Of a DNA stretch of 64,000 nt, positions 23,005 to 31,855 are shown one piece after another. The position numbers and the translations under genes were made by a program. The notes under the pieces are model-generated. The model saw only the letters and a program-made list of their open reading frames with translations. It made no database searches and was not told the origin of the DNA. The first letter of the stretch is position 1, and each line of letters begins with the position of its first letter. Source of the DNA: Desulfobacteraceae bacterium. Lineage in GTDB: Bacteria; Desulfobacterota; Desulfobacteria; Desulfobacterales; Desulfobacteraceae. The stretch lies in contig JAAEMK010000200.1 of NCBI GenBank assembly GCA_024225635.1, forward strand, positions 50,489 to 114,488, in the 5' to 3' direction.

Positions 23005-24084
23005 GTGGACGACAACAGATACCCGGTCTGCATTGTTGGTATTGGTGGACGAACCCCAGTCGGTTTGAACGCAGCGGTCTCCGCTGCATCGGTTCGTGCC
23101 GCTATTTCAAGGATCGGAGATCATCCCCATATGATCGACAAGGCCGGAGATCCCATGTCTGTGGCCATGGTCCCGGTTCTTCCCGATGATCTGACGATTC
23201 AGGACCGGCTCTATGAACTGGCTTTGCCCGGAATCCGGGAAGCTCTGACCCCCTTGGCCGGAAAAGGGCCGGACATTGATCCTGTTCCGATGATTCTCGG
23301 AATGCCGGAGCTGCGCCCGGGATTGCAAAAGAGACACTACGGGGATATTGAGGAGCGGTTCAGGCGAAATCAGGATATCGGTTTATCATTATCCCAGATA
23401 ACAATACTCCCCTTTGGCCATTCCGCCGGTTTAATGGCAATGGAGGAGGGGTGGAAACAAATTCTCCAGGGGAAAATGGAATTTTGCCTTATCGGTGGTG
23501 TTGATTCCTATATGGAACCGGAAACCCTTGAGTGGCTTGATGATGAAGGGCAATTGAACTCCGGGGAAAACCGGTCCGGGTTTCCTCCTGGTGAAGGAGC
23601 AGGATTTTGTTTACTGGCTTCGGAAAGAGCGGTTCGGCAATTAAAGCTGAACCTCCTTGCCCGAGTGGTTGTTGTTGCCACGGCTGAGGAAGAAAACAGG
23701 ATAAAAACCAAAACAATCTGTATCGGCAAAGGGTTGACGGATGCCATTTCTCAAGCAACCGACACCCTGAAATTACCTGAAGAAAAAATCAATTTTACCA
23801 TCTGTGATCTAAATGGTGAACGTTACCGAACAGAGGAGCTTGTGTTTACACTTCTGCGGACCCAGTCGGCTTTTGTGGGTCCTCATGACTATATAACGCC
23901 GGCGGATTCCTGGGGTGACGTGGGCGCCGCTTCCGGGCCGTTGTTTGCCGGCCTGGCGGTGCAATCAGGCCTGCGAGGCTATGCAAAAGGCCCACGAACA
24001 CTTCTTTGGACCAGTTCAGAAGGCGGACAGCGCAGTGCAGCCATCCTTTATGCGCCATCCCATTCAAAAAAGGGGCAAGTATGA
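23005..24084 (+). CDS. Ketosynthase-like protein lacking the catalytic Cys (T6SS island)
   Basis: A 359-residue thiolase-fold protein related to beta-ketoacyl synthases: VCIVGIGGRTPVGLNA at the N terminus, LIGGVDSYMEPETLEWLD, FPPGEGAGFCLLASERA and the late GDVGAASGPLFAGLAV block. At the nucleophile elbow, where synthases read A-C-A/S-S/A-G, it reads FGHSAGLMAMEEG, so the Cys is replaced (His or Ser by my alignment). Decarboxylative condensation is therefore unlikely. Similar proteins occur in T6SS effector clusters beside DUF2169 and DUF4150. GTG 23005 is used, with GGGAG upstream; the stop overlaps the PAAR-like start (ATGA). Confidence 0.75.
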   Translation: MDDNRYPVCIVGIGGRTPVGLNAAVSAASVRAAISRIGDHPHMIDKAGDPMSVAMVPVLPDDLTIQDRLYELALPGIREALTPLAGKGPDIDPVPMILGMPELRPGLQKRHYGDIEERFRRNQDIGLSLSQITILPFGHSAGLMAMEEGWKQILQGKMEFCLIGGVDSYMEPETLEWLDDEGQLNSGENRSGFPPGEGAGFCLLASERAVRQLKLNLLARVVVVATAEEENRIKTKTICIGKGLTDAISQATDTLKLPEEKINFTICDLNGERYRTEELVFTLLRTQSAFVGPHDYITPADSWGDVGAASGPLFAGLAVQSGLRGYAKGPRTLLWTSSEGGQRSAAILYAPSHSKKGQV

Positions 24085-25103
24085 TCTCAATAGGTGTTAA
24101 CCCACCCAAAACACCGGTGACCGAAGGAAGTATGGATGTCGCCCCGGCCAGTTTGCCGAACATATGCAAAATGCCGGGCCCCCCTGCCCCTTTCGTGCCT
24201 GCTCCATTACCCAATTTAGGCAGGTCCGGAGACAGATTAACAAAATGCACAAAAAAAGTACTGTTCGAAGGGAATAAAGTCGCTATAAAAGGTTCCTATT
24301 ACATGAGCATAGGTGACATTGCCAGCAAGGGAACCGGTGGCGGCATTATCTCAGCTACCACACATGGCAAAACCAAATTTGTCGCACCAGGCTCCATGAA
24401 CGTCAAGGCCGAGGGCAAGAACATCCAACTGCTCGGCGATGCAATGACGAATAACGGAAACCAAAACAACACTGGAACAATGGCGAACCAACAGCCCCCG
24501 GTATTGGCTGGAACAACGAGAGAACACCTCCAGAAACTTGCCAATGAATGTAACAAGAAAGTAAATAAGGAGGAGGCATGTCCGCCTCGTCCAGAGGGTC
24601 GTCAATGCACCACTCTGGGAACGAAAAAACATAAATGCTGCGAAAATGCCATTAAAGAAGATAACAAAAAACGGGAAGCTGAAGGAAAACCGTCACCTTT
24701 ACGCTCGGAAGTCAGATATGAAGAGAAGGCAAAATCAGCAGCGGCCAGAAAAAAGGCTGATGAGGTTTACGAGACTTATATCACAGAATGGAAAAACAAA
24801 ATGCCCACAATGCAGGGGGAACATGCGTATAAGGAAGCAAGAAGCAGTGCCAGGAAGAACAAGGTCTGGTTCAGGACCTTTATAGAACATGGAGGAAGAA
24901 AAGGGGGATTTAGAGCCGATGTCGTTGTGGTCGATCCACCGGATGCCGAACCGACCAAGAATAATGTGAAAGAGGCCTATGATTTCAAGTTCAATTGCGA
25001 TGAAGAAGGTTCCATGGACCAAGAGCAAAGAGACAACTACGATAAATTTCTTGGTAAAAATAAACTCCAACCTTTAATACACAGCCCTGGAAATAAGTGC
25101 TGA
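24081..25103 (+). CDS. PAAR-like (DUF4150) effector with C-terminal putative nuclease toxin
   Basis: A 340-residue probable type VI effector. Residues 1-135 are a DUF4150/PAAR-like tip domain (LPNICKMPGPPAPFVPAPLPN, IKGSYYMSIGDIASKGTGGGI, APGSMNVKAEGKNIQLLGDAMTNN). A Cys-rich linker follows, then a C-terminal toxin domain. Its last ~60 residues contain RADVVVVD, a 21-residue gap, YDFKFNCDEEG and QEQRDNYDKFLG, consistent with the D...D/E-x-K...Q order of PD-(D/E)XK or VRR-NUC nucleases; this is inference. The start overlaps the upstream gene by 4 nt. A DUF3396 immunity gene follows 31 nt later. Confidence 0.8.
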   Translation: MISIGVNPPKTPVTEGSMDVAPASLPNICKMPGPPAPFVPAPLPNLGRSGDRLTKCTKKVLFEGNKVAIKGSYYMSIGDIASKGTGGGIISATTHGKTKFVAPGSMNVKAEGKNIQLLGDAMTNNGNQNNTGTMANQQPPVLAGTTREHLQKLANECNKKVNKEEACPPRPEGRQCTTLGTKKHKCCENAIKEDNKKREAEGKPSPLRSEVRYEEKAKSAAARKKADEVYETYITEWKNKMPTMQGEHAYKEARSSARKNKVWFRTFIEHGGRKGGFRADVVVVDPPDAEPTKNNVKEAYDFKFNCDEEGSMDQEQRDNYDKFLGKNKLQPLIHSPGNKC

Positions 25104-25134
25104 TCATCCATGCATATTAAAAAGGAGGTCCATT

Positions 25135-26055
25135 GTGCTGCCGATACGCCACTATGATAGCGACGGAGATATACTGGTAAGGGATGGTTTGATTCTTGCT
25201 TTTTTCTTGAAGCAACCCTTCCATAAAATGGCTCCCGGTATCAGGCACGCATTTGATGCCTGGCTTGCCCTCATCCCGGAAGGCAATCTTAAATGGGCGA
25301 TGATTGGAGCTAATGCCGAAATACATAAACCATTCAACAGTCGCACTTTAAAGAGATGTTTTGACCAGCTCGATCCTCAAAAAGCGCGTAAGCGGAACAT
25401 TTCCTCATTCGACATCCAGGGCAAGGACAAGTATAATGCCGGGTTCTGTTTTTCCACTGTCGGTAGTAATGACATACACGAGGACAGTGCCCGTTCTGCA
25501 ACAAATTTATTAGAGATCCGTATTCCCACGGAATTCTTTCAGGAGCTGGGCCCTGATGGATTTATACGTTTTGGCCTCACAATATCTGAATTCCTGGCAT
25601 ATGATTCAGGTTATGCTTCACTTGCTCTTAATTTTGGATACGAATCCGCGGCGTGGGAAGCTGGAAAACTCATTGCCCCGCTGGCCTTGAGGCATCCGGG
25701 GTTTGACATCAACAACAATCAATATTCCCGATTCGTGCTTGACAGATCATGCAGGGGAGCAAGGTGGATCACTTTTCTTGGTCCTCACTTGACAGAAAGA
25801 ATCGGAGGAAAACAGTCATTGAAAAAAAAGATCGATCCCGGAGCAGAAATAATGCAGGCGGGAAATGGAATAGCAATACGTGCAGGTGCTGAGCCTGAAA
25901 TCGGAGACCTGAACCGCAAACAAGATCTTCCGCTCTTAAAATCAGTCGCGGCAGCCATTGAAGGAATCAGTTATTTTAATGACAGTTCTTTGAAAGTGCT
26001 TTTTAATGAAGATGAAGATAAACTTGAGAAATGGGAACGTCGTTTTTTAGATTGA
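25135..26055 (+). CDS. Type VI immunity protein (DUF3396 family)
   Basis: A 306-residue cytoplasmic protein with the DUF3396 pattern: LVRDGLILAFFLKQPFHKMAPGIRHAFDAWLALIP near the N terminus, then KWAMIGANAEIHKPF, a central LLEIRIPTEFF, and GYASLALNFGYES. DUF3396 proteins neutralise the toxin encoded just upstream, which fits the position directly after the PAAR-like effector. Start is GTG 25135 with a perfect AGGAGG about 9 nt upstream. The acidic C terminus is variable. Which toxin domain it binds is not shown by sequence. Confidence 0.8.
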   Translation: MLPIRHYDSDGDILVRDGLILAFFLKQPFHKMAPGIRHAFDAWLALIPEGNLKWAMIGANAEIHKPFNSRTLKRCFDQLDPQKARKRNISSFDIQGKDKYNAGFCFSTVGSNDIHEDSARSATNLLEIRIPTEFFQELGPDGFIRFGLTISEFLAYDSGYASLALNFGYESAAWEAGKLIAPLALRHPGFDINNNQYSRFVLDRSCRGARWITFLGPHLTERIGGKQSLKKKIDPGAEIMQAGNGIAIRAGAEPEIGDLNRKQDLPLLKSVAAAIEGISYFNDSSLKVLFNEDEDKLEKWERRFLD

Positions 26056-26118
26056 CCCTGTTGCCATTCATTCAAAGTGTCTGGTAAAACGACTGAACAA
26101 TAGCTGAGGACCCCTGTT

Positions 26119-26916
26119 ATGGCCGTTCAGGTAAAACCGGTAACACCGTATTCCATCCCCTTTTCCGTTTCAATCCAGCAACCGCCCCTCCTGGTTGGCA
26201 AAGCAGGTGTTCTTTTGCGCGTTTCACTGAAGAATACCGCCAACCAAAACAGTATGGATAATTTAAATTCGCTGGTTACTCCTTTTGTGATGCTGGCATC
26301 AATTGGTGCGTTGTGTGGCGACACCGTTAATCCGGTGGATTCGGATCTGATCATGACTGACAATCCGAAAATCATTACCCCCCATACAATTGAATGGATC
26401 TTTAATGAGTGCAATATGGATGAACGCGCACTGGTTATTTTAGTCCATTTCCTTTTAACGGCCCATGATGAAGATCCCATAACAGAGGTGGCTATAGTCA
26501 GACAAAACAGCATGGGCAAACTCGCCCCATTAGCCAGTGATCCCAAAATGTTCGATCCTTATCCGCCCATATGGCCTGATTTACCCTTCGCACTGGACAT
26601 TAACAAAGATTTTTATGAAAACTTCACCGTTATTGCAACCTTCAAACAAAACATCAAACAAGATGATGCGGCAACTATTGAAGGTGAACTTTTAACCTGG
26701 GCGACGGCGGTCGCCATGGGGGCATACGGGGTTGCCCCGGTTTCACCGGAACGCTGTTCCATGTTGCTGGATGAATCCATTCTTGTTTTTGACAATGAGA
26801 TAGAATGGGGGATAATCAGGTTTCGTGGTCACCCCAGTGCCATACATGGGCTGATTAATGCCTTTGTTGTGATTCATCACAATATCGCTCCAATGCTGGA
26901 AGTAATAGTAGAGTAA
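26119..26916 (+). CDS. Unknown protein at the end of the T6SS island
   Basis: A 265-residue protein I do not recognise. It has no signal peptide, no clear membrane helix and no Cys cluster; predicted mixed alpha/beta. Visible features are a hydrophobic N-terminal half (SLVTPFVMLASIGALCGD), a Pro-rich stretch FDPYPPIWPDLPFALD, and LLDESILVFDNEIEWGIIRF near the end. It follows the immunity gene by 63 nt on the same strand and ends at a strong terminator, so it belongs to the island. A second immunity protein or an effector-specific chaperone is possible. Confidence 0.6.
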   Translation: MAVQVKPVTPYSIPFSVSIQQPPLLVGKAGVLLRVSLKNTANQNSMDNLNSLVTPFVMLASIGALCGDTVNPVDSDLIMTDNPKIITPHTIEWIFNECNMDERALVILVHFLLTAHDEDPITEVAIVRQNSMGKLAPLASDPKMFDPYPPIWPDLPFALDINKDFYENFTVIATFKQNIKQDDAATIEGELLTWATAVAMGAYGVAPVSPERCSMLLDESILVFDNEIEWGIIRFRGHPSAIHGLINAFVVIHHNIAPMLEVIVE

Positions 26917-27264
26917 ACTGCCCGCCCCTTTATATTGGAATTTAATTTTTTTTTGATGTTTCTCCATGCCGGTCTCCATAACAAGAAAAAGGCCCGAAAT
27001 TAAAACTTCGGGCCTTTTTCGTTCACAGGGCTATCGGATAAACCGTCTCGGCTGATATCACTGCGCTCTCCATCATCTCCGATGACGGGCGGAAGTGGGA
27101 GTAGGCGATTTATGTTGAAATATTCACATAGGACTTGACGTTCCTGATTTTATTTATTATGCATCCGTCTTTCCATTTTTTGCGATTATGGAAATAATAT
27201 TAAAAAACCGCTTTCCCAAGGCTTAACACAAGAATCCTTAAATACCAGGAAAAATATACGTAAC
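26917..27264 (+). other. 348-bp gap between the T6SS island and the hydrogenase
   Basis: No gene is seen. It contains the terminator at 26986-27019 and, near 27136, TTGACG followed 17 nt later by TATGCA, a weak candidate promoter for the hydrogenase gene. Confidence 0.5.
26986..27019. terminator. Bidirectional terminator closing the T6SS island
   Basis: AAAAAGGCCCGAA (26986-26998) and TTCGGGCCTTTTT (27007-27019) are perfect complements with an 8-nt loop, giving a U tract on both strands. It is one of three terminators in the window built on GGCCCGAA/TTCGGGCC. Confidence 0.9.
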
Positions 27265-28683
27265 ATGAAATATATGAATAACGCTACACTGATCCGGCGC
27301 GAACTGTTAATGCGCCTTGCCGTACTTTATAATGAAAACCGGCTTGACGAGATTGACCGCATCCCCCTGACCATGAGGCCCAAAAAGAACCGGAACCAGC
27401 TGAGATGCTGCATACACAAAGAAAGGGCCATTCTAAAATACCGGCTCATGGCGCTCCTTGGCGTAAGTGTGGAGCAGGAGGAAGATGAGCTGACCACCCT
27501 CAAGGAATACCTGGAAAACCGAAAGGAACTGTCCCCCGGAGATCCGGTGCTTACGGTGATTGACGAAGCGTGCAGTAGCTGTGTCAGGATCAACTATTTC
27601 ATAACCAATGCCTGCCAGGGCTGTGTTGCCCGTCCCTGCACCCTCACCTGTAGGAAGGATGCCATAGAGATAAAAAACGGCAAGGCGGAAATCAACCATG
27701 ACAAGTGTGTCAACTGCGGCCTCTGCATGGCTAAATGCCCCTACCATGCCATCATCTACATGCCGGTCCCCTGTGAGGAAGCCTGCCCGGTCGGCGCAAT
27801 TTCACGAAACAGCTCCAACCGTGAAGAGATTGATTTTGATAAATGTATCCACTGTGGAAAGTGCATGCGGGAATGCCCCTTTGGCGCGGTCATGGAACGG
27901 TCGCAGTTTTTGAGCGTTCTTCAGGGCATATCATCAGAAACAAAGGTAGTCGCCATGGTGGCGCCGGCCATTGTCGGCCAGTTTTCCGCGGAACCGGAGC
28001 AGGTGCATGCAGCCATAAAAGAGCTTGGCTTTGATGAGGTGGCCGAAGTTGCCTGGGGCGCGGAAGTCACCACGGAAAAAGAGGCCCGGGAATTCATAGA
28101 AAAGATGGAACTCGGAGAACCGTTCATGACCACCTCATGCTGCCCGGCATACACGGAGACGGTCAACAAGCAGATTCCCGGGCTGAAGCCGTTTGTTTCC
28201 CATACCAGAACCCCCATGCACTATACCGCCAAGCACATTGCCGAAACCATCCCCGGCGCCATCAGGGTCTTTATCGGTCCCTGCGTTGCGAAAAAGAAAG
28301 AGGCCCTCGAAGATTCATACGTGGACTTTGTTCTCAGCTTTGAAGAGCTTGGGGCCATGTTTGATGCCAGGGAAATCGAGGTTAAGAAATGCGATTCCTA
28401 CGAGGCACCGGCAAAAGGAACCAAGGCCGGACGCGGTTTTCCCGTAACCGGAGGCGTTTCCAGTGCGGTAATCAAAAAAATCGACGGAAAGGTTGAGGTC
28501 ACCCCCGTGGCCATTAACGGGCTTACCCGAAAATCGTTAAAGGAAATGAAGCGGTTTGAAAAGAAATGTCCCGGAAACCTCGTTGAGGTCATGGCTTGTG
28601 AAGGCGGATGCATTGCCGGTCCCAATGTGATCGGCAATCCCCGGTTGGCTGCAAAGAGCCTGAAAAAATACCTCGGCAAATAG
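27265..28683 (+). CDS. [FeFe] hydrogenase, group B type
   Basis: A 472-residue cytoplasmic iron-only hydrogenase (2H+ + 2e- = H2). After a helical N-terminal region come ferredoxin-like Cys motifs: CVNCGLCMAKCP, CEEACPVGAI and CIHCGKCMRECP (about residues 150-205). The H-cluster motifs are TTSCCPAY (about 288), IGPCVAKKKE (about 336) and EVMACEGGCIAGP (about 440). The Tyr after TSCCPA, the GPC form of motif 2 and GGCxxGP of motif 3 fit group B (TIGR04105-like) rather than group A. No maturase genes (hydEFG) or partner subunits adjoin it. The ribosome site is weak (CAGGA, 14 nt upstream). Confidence 0.88.
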   Translation: MKYMNNATLIRRELLMRLAVLYNENRLDEIDRIPLTMRPKKNRNQLRCCIHKERAILKYRLMALLGVSVEQEEDELTTLKEYLENRKELSPGDPVLTVIDEACSSCVRINYFITNACQGCVARPCTLTCRKDAIEIKNGKAEINHDKCVNCGLCMAKCPYHAIIYMPVPCEEACPVGAISRNSSNREEIDFDKCIHCGKCMRECPFGAVMERSQFLSVLQGISSETKVVAMVAPAIVGQFSAEPEQVHAAIKELGFDEVAEVAWGAEVTTEKEAREFIEKMELGEPFMTTSCCPAYTETVNKQIPGLKPFVSHTRTPMHYTAKHIAETIPGAIRVFIGPCVAKKKEALEDSYVDFVLSFEELGAMFDAREIEVKKCDSYEAPAKGTKAGRGFPVTGGVSSAVIKKIDGKVEVTPVAINGLTRKSLKEMKRFEKKCPGNLVEVMACEGGCIAGPNVIGNPRLAAKSLKKYLGK

Positions 28684-28733
28684 GTACGGGCTTTCCCTTT
28701 TCCTTTTCCCACCGCATTAAATAAATTTGAAGA

Positions 28734-28760
28734 GGCCCGAAGCCGAAACTTCGGGCCTTT
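28734..28760 (+). terminator. Terminator after the hydrogenase gene
   Basis: GGCCCGAAG (28734-28742), 6-nt loop, CTTCGGGCC (28749-28757), then TTTCATT. Same stem sequence as the terminators at 26986 and 32999. Confidence 0.75.
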
Positions 28761-28851
28761 CATTCTGGTCTAAAGCGATTACATGGGCTCACTGTAATCT
28801 GCGCCATCATAATCCGAGCCCCCCCCAATGAGCCCGGCTATAAATCGAGTA

Positions 28852-31830
28852 CTATTCAGAAGTAAGGATATACCAATTGTTAAGGCCGAATTGGCCGTCA
28901 AAGTCATCATAATCCTGGCCATTCACCTTGACATGGTCGCATAGAACCCTGATGCTGCCCTCGTCTCCGGGCTCATTGATTTTTCTGACCCGGGTTCTGA
29001 TCCGCGCGAATTGAAAATCGTCCCCATTGAATCCCGGAAGATCAGAAAGAGCAATTGAGCTGCTTTGACCATCAAATTCAACCGTCATCTTTCCGTTAAC
29101 TTTATCATGTTCAATGGCAATGGTATGGTGTACAGCCGTCTGTGGTGTTTCAAGCAGTTCTCCCAGAGGAAAGGTGCCGGGAAACTTTGATTCGGTTTCA
29201 CCGGGTTCGATTTTACCGGGATAGGTTTCCCATTTGGTATCCCAGTCGTTATTGTTTGCAGCCCAAATCCAGCTATTGAGCCTGCGGTGACCGTCTTTAT
29301 CCAGGCGGATTTCAATGACGATTTGCATGTACCCTTGACTCCCCCCCTCCAGGTAATAGATTTCAGGCTGATAGACAAATTCGATCTGGGTCGCGGCATG
29401 CACAGCCCTGGAATTACCCGGTTCGGCATCAATGAAAAATCCATTCTCCACTTTTACCCTGCCCTCCAACCGCGTCACTTCCCTGTCCCTTATCCGGAGC
29501 TGATTTTGTAGTTGGTTACTCGTATTTTCAGGTTTATGGGAATGGGTCAAATCGATAATCAAATTCCCATTCTCAAAACCCAGCACATCTTCGGACCAGG
29601 GATCGTACCGCCTGTCAGTCTGATAATGCCTTATGCTTGTATCCCGCATGGTTACGGTAAAACTGGTTTCACGGGGCAGAATCGCATTGGGGCCGGGCTG
29701 GTAATTATCAGAGGTCCAGGCAGAGAAATCACCAGGCCCATACCAGGCAGGATTATCTATTGAAAATTCATTCCAGTTATGGTTTATGCCACTCCACCAT
29801 CCCAAGTCAGCCCATGACGGAAAGAGTTCCGGATTATCGGGAAATATCCAGCTGAATACCCCGCCGTTACCGGGGAACGCATCGGGGTTGTCCGGATCAG
29901 CCGGGTCATAGGCCAGAAAAGAAACCGCACTCTGCTCAATGATTGCGAAATATTTATCCGGGTTGGCCATAACCTCACTGACCGGAAGGGGGGCTTCCGG
30001 AATGGTATACATCCAGGTTCTGACAGGATCGTCAGCATCATTCAGCCCGATCAGGATAAATTCCATGGTTTCCTGGGCCTTAAGGGCCTCCAGGTCAATC
30101 CGCCTGTCCCCCGGTTCTTTGCTCAGTTCATACAAGGACTCATCTGTCCAATAATGGGGAACATTGCTCAGGCGAAACCGGGTGTCCAGACCGCCTGCCC
30201 GTCTTTCCAGCCGGACACAGTTCGTATCCATGCCGTCAATGGTTTCCGGGGCAAAGGCCGGGTTGAATACGGCCAGGTTGGTAATGCCCATGTCCAGAGC
30301 CTTATTCCCCACATCATTGTGCCAGAATTTAAGACCGGAATGATAGGTCACGGCCCCGGCCGGAAATTGTATCCTTCTGGCCCGGGGTCTTCCCGGATCA
30401 GCGCGTCTGAAAGGTCGTCTGTTACCATAACATTTCCAGATATTGCCGCCCACATCCACAAAAGCGGTCAGGTAAGAGATATGCTTTCCGTTATAGTTTT
30501 CCGTCACCTGCACCCAGACCCCCTCTTCATGTCCATCAGGGATTTCTTCAACCGGCCGGGTGCCGTAATACCGGGTTTCCATGGGCCTTAGAATTGAACA
30601 CCCGACAAAACTCCCGGTAAAAGCCCCCCTCTGGGCCAAATCGATAATCCTGTCCTCAATACCATAGCCGCTGTGTAAATATCCTTGTGCAAGATCAGGT
30701 TTGAGCTCAGCTTCAAGTCGATCCTGATCCGGGAGATCATTTGGATCCTGAAACAATTCAAAAAAATCTTCCAGAATACTTCTGATCTGGGTAAGTGCAT
30801 CACCTGTTTGAACGATACTGTCAATCATCTCCTGGGGAACGCTGCCGGGAGGCTGATCCGGATCAATCACCACATGTTGGCTCCCATCAGTGACATCGGC
30901 CACAACGATACGATTCTCATCATCCGTTGAGATATTCACCACGTCAAAAAACCGATCTGTTGAAGAGCCCACCGGACCAATGGGACTTTCAAACAGATTA
31001 AAGCCGGGAGGGATACCTGTAACTGCAAAAATATCTTTCAAGGTCTGTTCAACCTTTTCCTTGATTTGAGCAACCACCCCAGGATCGGGGATTTCTACCG
31101 CAGCCGGGTCTATTTCCGATGCATCCTTCCCCATGGCGGATTCTACAATCGCCGTGGTGGCAGGTGTTGTATTGACATTCTTTTCCGTCTCACCTTCCCC
31201 AAGATCAAAACAGGATAAAAGCCTTAAATGTTTATTATTTACCCATCCTTCCGCCCACATCATAAAAGGCGGCGTCCAGTTGGGATTAATGTTGAGTTGA
31301 TAGCTCCCATCAAAATTGATGGCGGAAAAAGAGGTTTGGACAGGATCACTTGAATCCTTGATGTTTATGGTCCCCACAACCGGTAAGCCTGCAATTGCTT
31401 TTCCCGTAACCACAACCGTTGAGGGAGCGGCATCCAAAACCACCAGACTGTAATTAAACCGTTCCCGTAACCCGTTATTGAATATCCACCGTTTTGAGAC
31501 ACTTGTCCGGCCGGGCTCCATATCCGCATATTCAAAATAGGGTTTCCCCGTTGCCGTGACCCCGTCAGCATTGGCCACGGTGACATTCGGACTTGTAATA
31601 TCCTCGATAACCACTTTGACCGGTGACAGTAATGTATCCTGGGAAATGTTTATCAAAGATACATCCAGGGATGTTGTCATGGCCCTTCGATTATAGAAGA
31701 GCCTGGATTTCTGAATCTCCACTTTATCAGTCACATCTGTCTCGGCAGTTGATAATGACGGGAGCACGATGCCAATGAATAAAAAGAGTATAATAAACTG
31801 CTTTATCCTGACAAAAAGTTGATTTTTCAT
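28852..31830 (-). CDS. Large secreted protein of unknown function
   Basis: A 992-residue exported protein I cannot assign to a family. It has a clear Sec signal (MKNQLFVRIKQFIILFLFIG...STA) and no lipobox, membrane helix or PEP-CTERM tail. The first ~180 residues look like Ig/FN3-like strands (SLINISQDTLLSPVKVVIED). The middle holds long Asp/Pro/Trp-rich segments (DPADPDNPDAFPGNGG, WADLGWWSGINHNWNEF). The last ~200 residues resemble a LamG/concanavalin-like jelly roll (QIVIEIRLDKDG, LCDHVKVNGQDYDDFDG). ATG 31830 is fixed by GAGGAGGAAG upstream; the open frame to 31923 is leader RNA. A terminator-like structure lies in its leader. Confidence 0.75.
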   Translation of the reverse strand: MKNQLFVRIKQFIILFLFIGIVLPSLSTAETDVTDKVEIQKSRLFYNRRAMTTSLDVSLINISQDTLLSPVKVVIEDITSPNVTVANADGVTATGKPYFEYADMEPGRTSVSKRWIFNNGLRERFNYSLVVLDAAPSTVVVTGKAIAGLPVVGTINIKDSSDPVQTSFSAINFDGSYQLNINPNWTPPFMMWAEGWVNNKHLRLLSCFDLGEGETEKNVNTTPATTAIVESAMGKDASEIDPAAVEIPDPGVVAQIKEKVEQTLKDIFAVTGIPPGFNLFESPIGPVGSSTDRFFDVVNISTDDENRIVVADVTDGSQHVVIDPDQPPGSVPQEMIDSIVQTGDALTQIRSILEDFFELFQDPNDLPDQDRLEAELKPDLAQGYLHSGYGIEDRIIDLAQRGAFTGSFVGCSILRPMETRYYGTRPVEEIPDGHEEGVWVQVTENYNGKHISYLTAFVDVGGNIWKCYGNRRPFRRADPGRPRARRIQFPAGAVTYHSGLKFWHNDVGNKALDMGITNLAVFNPAFAPETIDGMDTNCVRLERRAGGLDTRFRLSNVPHYWTDESLYELSKEPGDRRIDLEALKAQETMEFILIGLNDADDPVRTWMYTIPEAPLPVSEVMANPDKYFAIIEQSAVSFLAYDPADPDNPDAFPGNGGVFSWIFPDNPELFPSWADLGWWSGINHNWNEFSIDNPAWYGPGDFSAWTSDNYQPGPNAILPRETSFTVTMRDTSIRHYQTDRRYDPWSEDVLGFENGNLIIDLTHSHKPENTSNQLQNQLRIRDREVTRLEGRVKVENGFFIDAEPGNSRAVHAATQIEFVYQPEIYYLEGGSQGYMQIVIEIRLDKDGHRRLNSWIWAANNNDWDTKWETYPGKIEPGETESKFPGTFPLGELLETPQTAVHHTIAIEHDKVNGKMTVEFDGQSSSIALSDLPGFNGDDFQFARIRTRVRKINEPGDEGSIRVLCDHVKVNGQDYDDFDGQFGLNNWYILTSE

Positions 31831-31855
31831 TTCTTCCTCCTCTATTTTTTCATAC

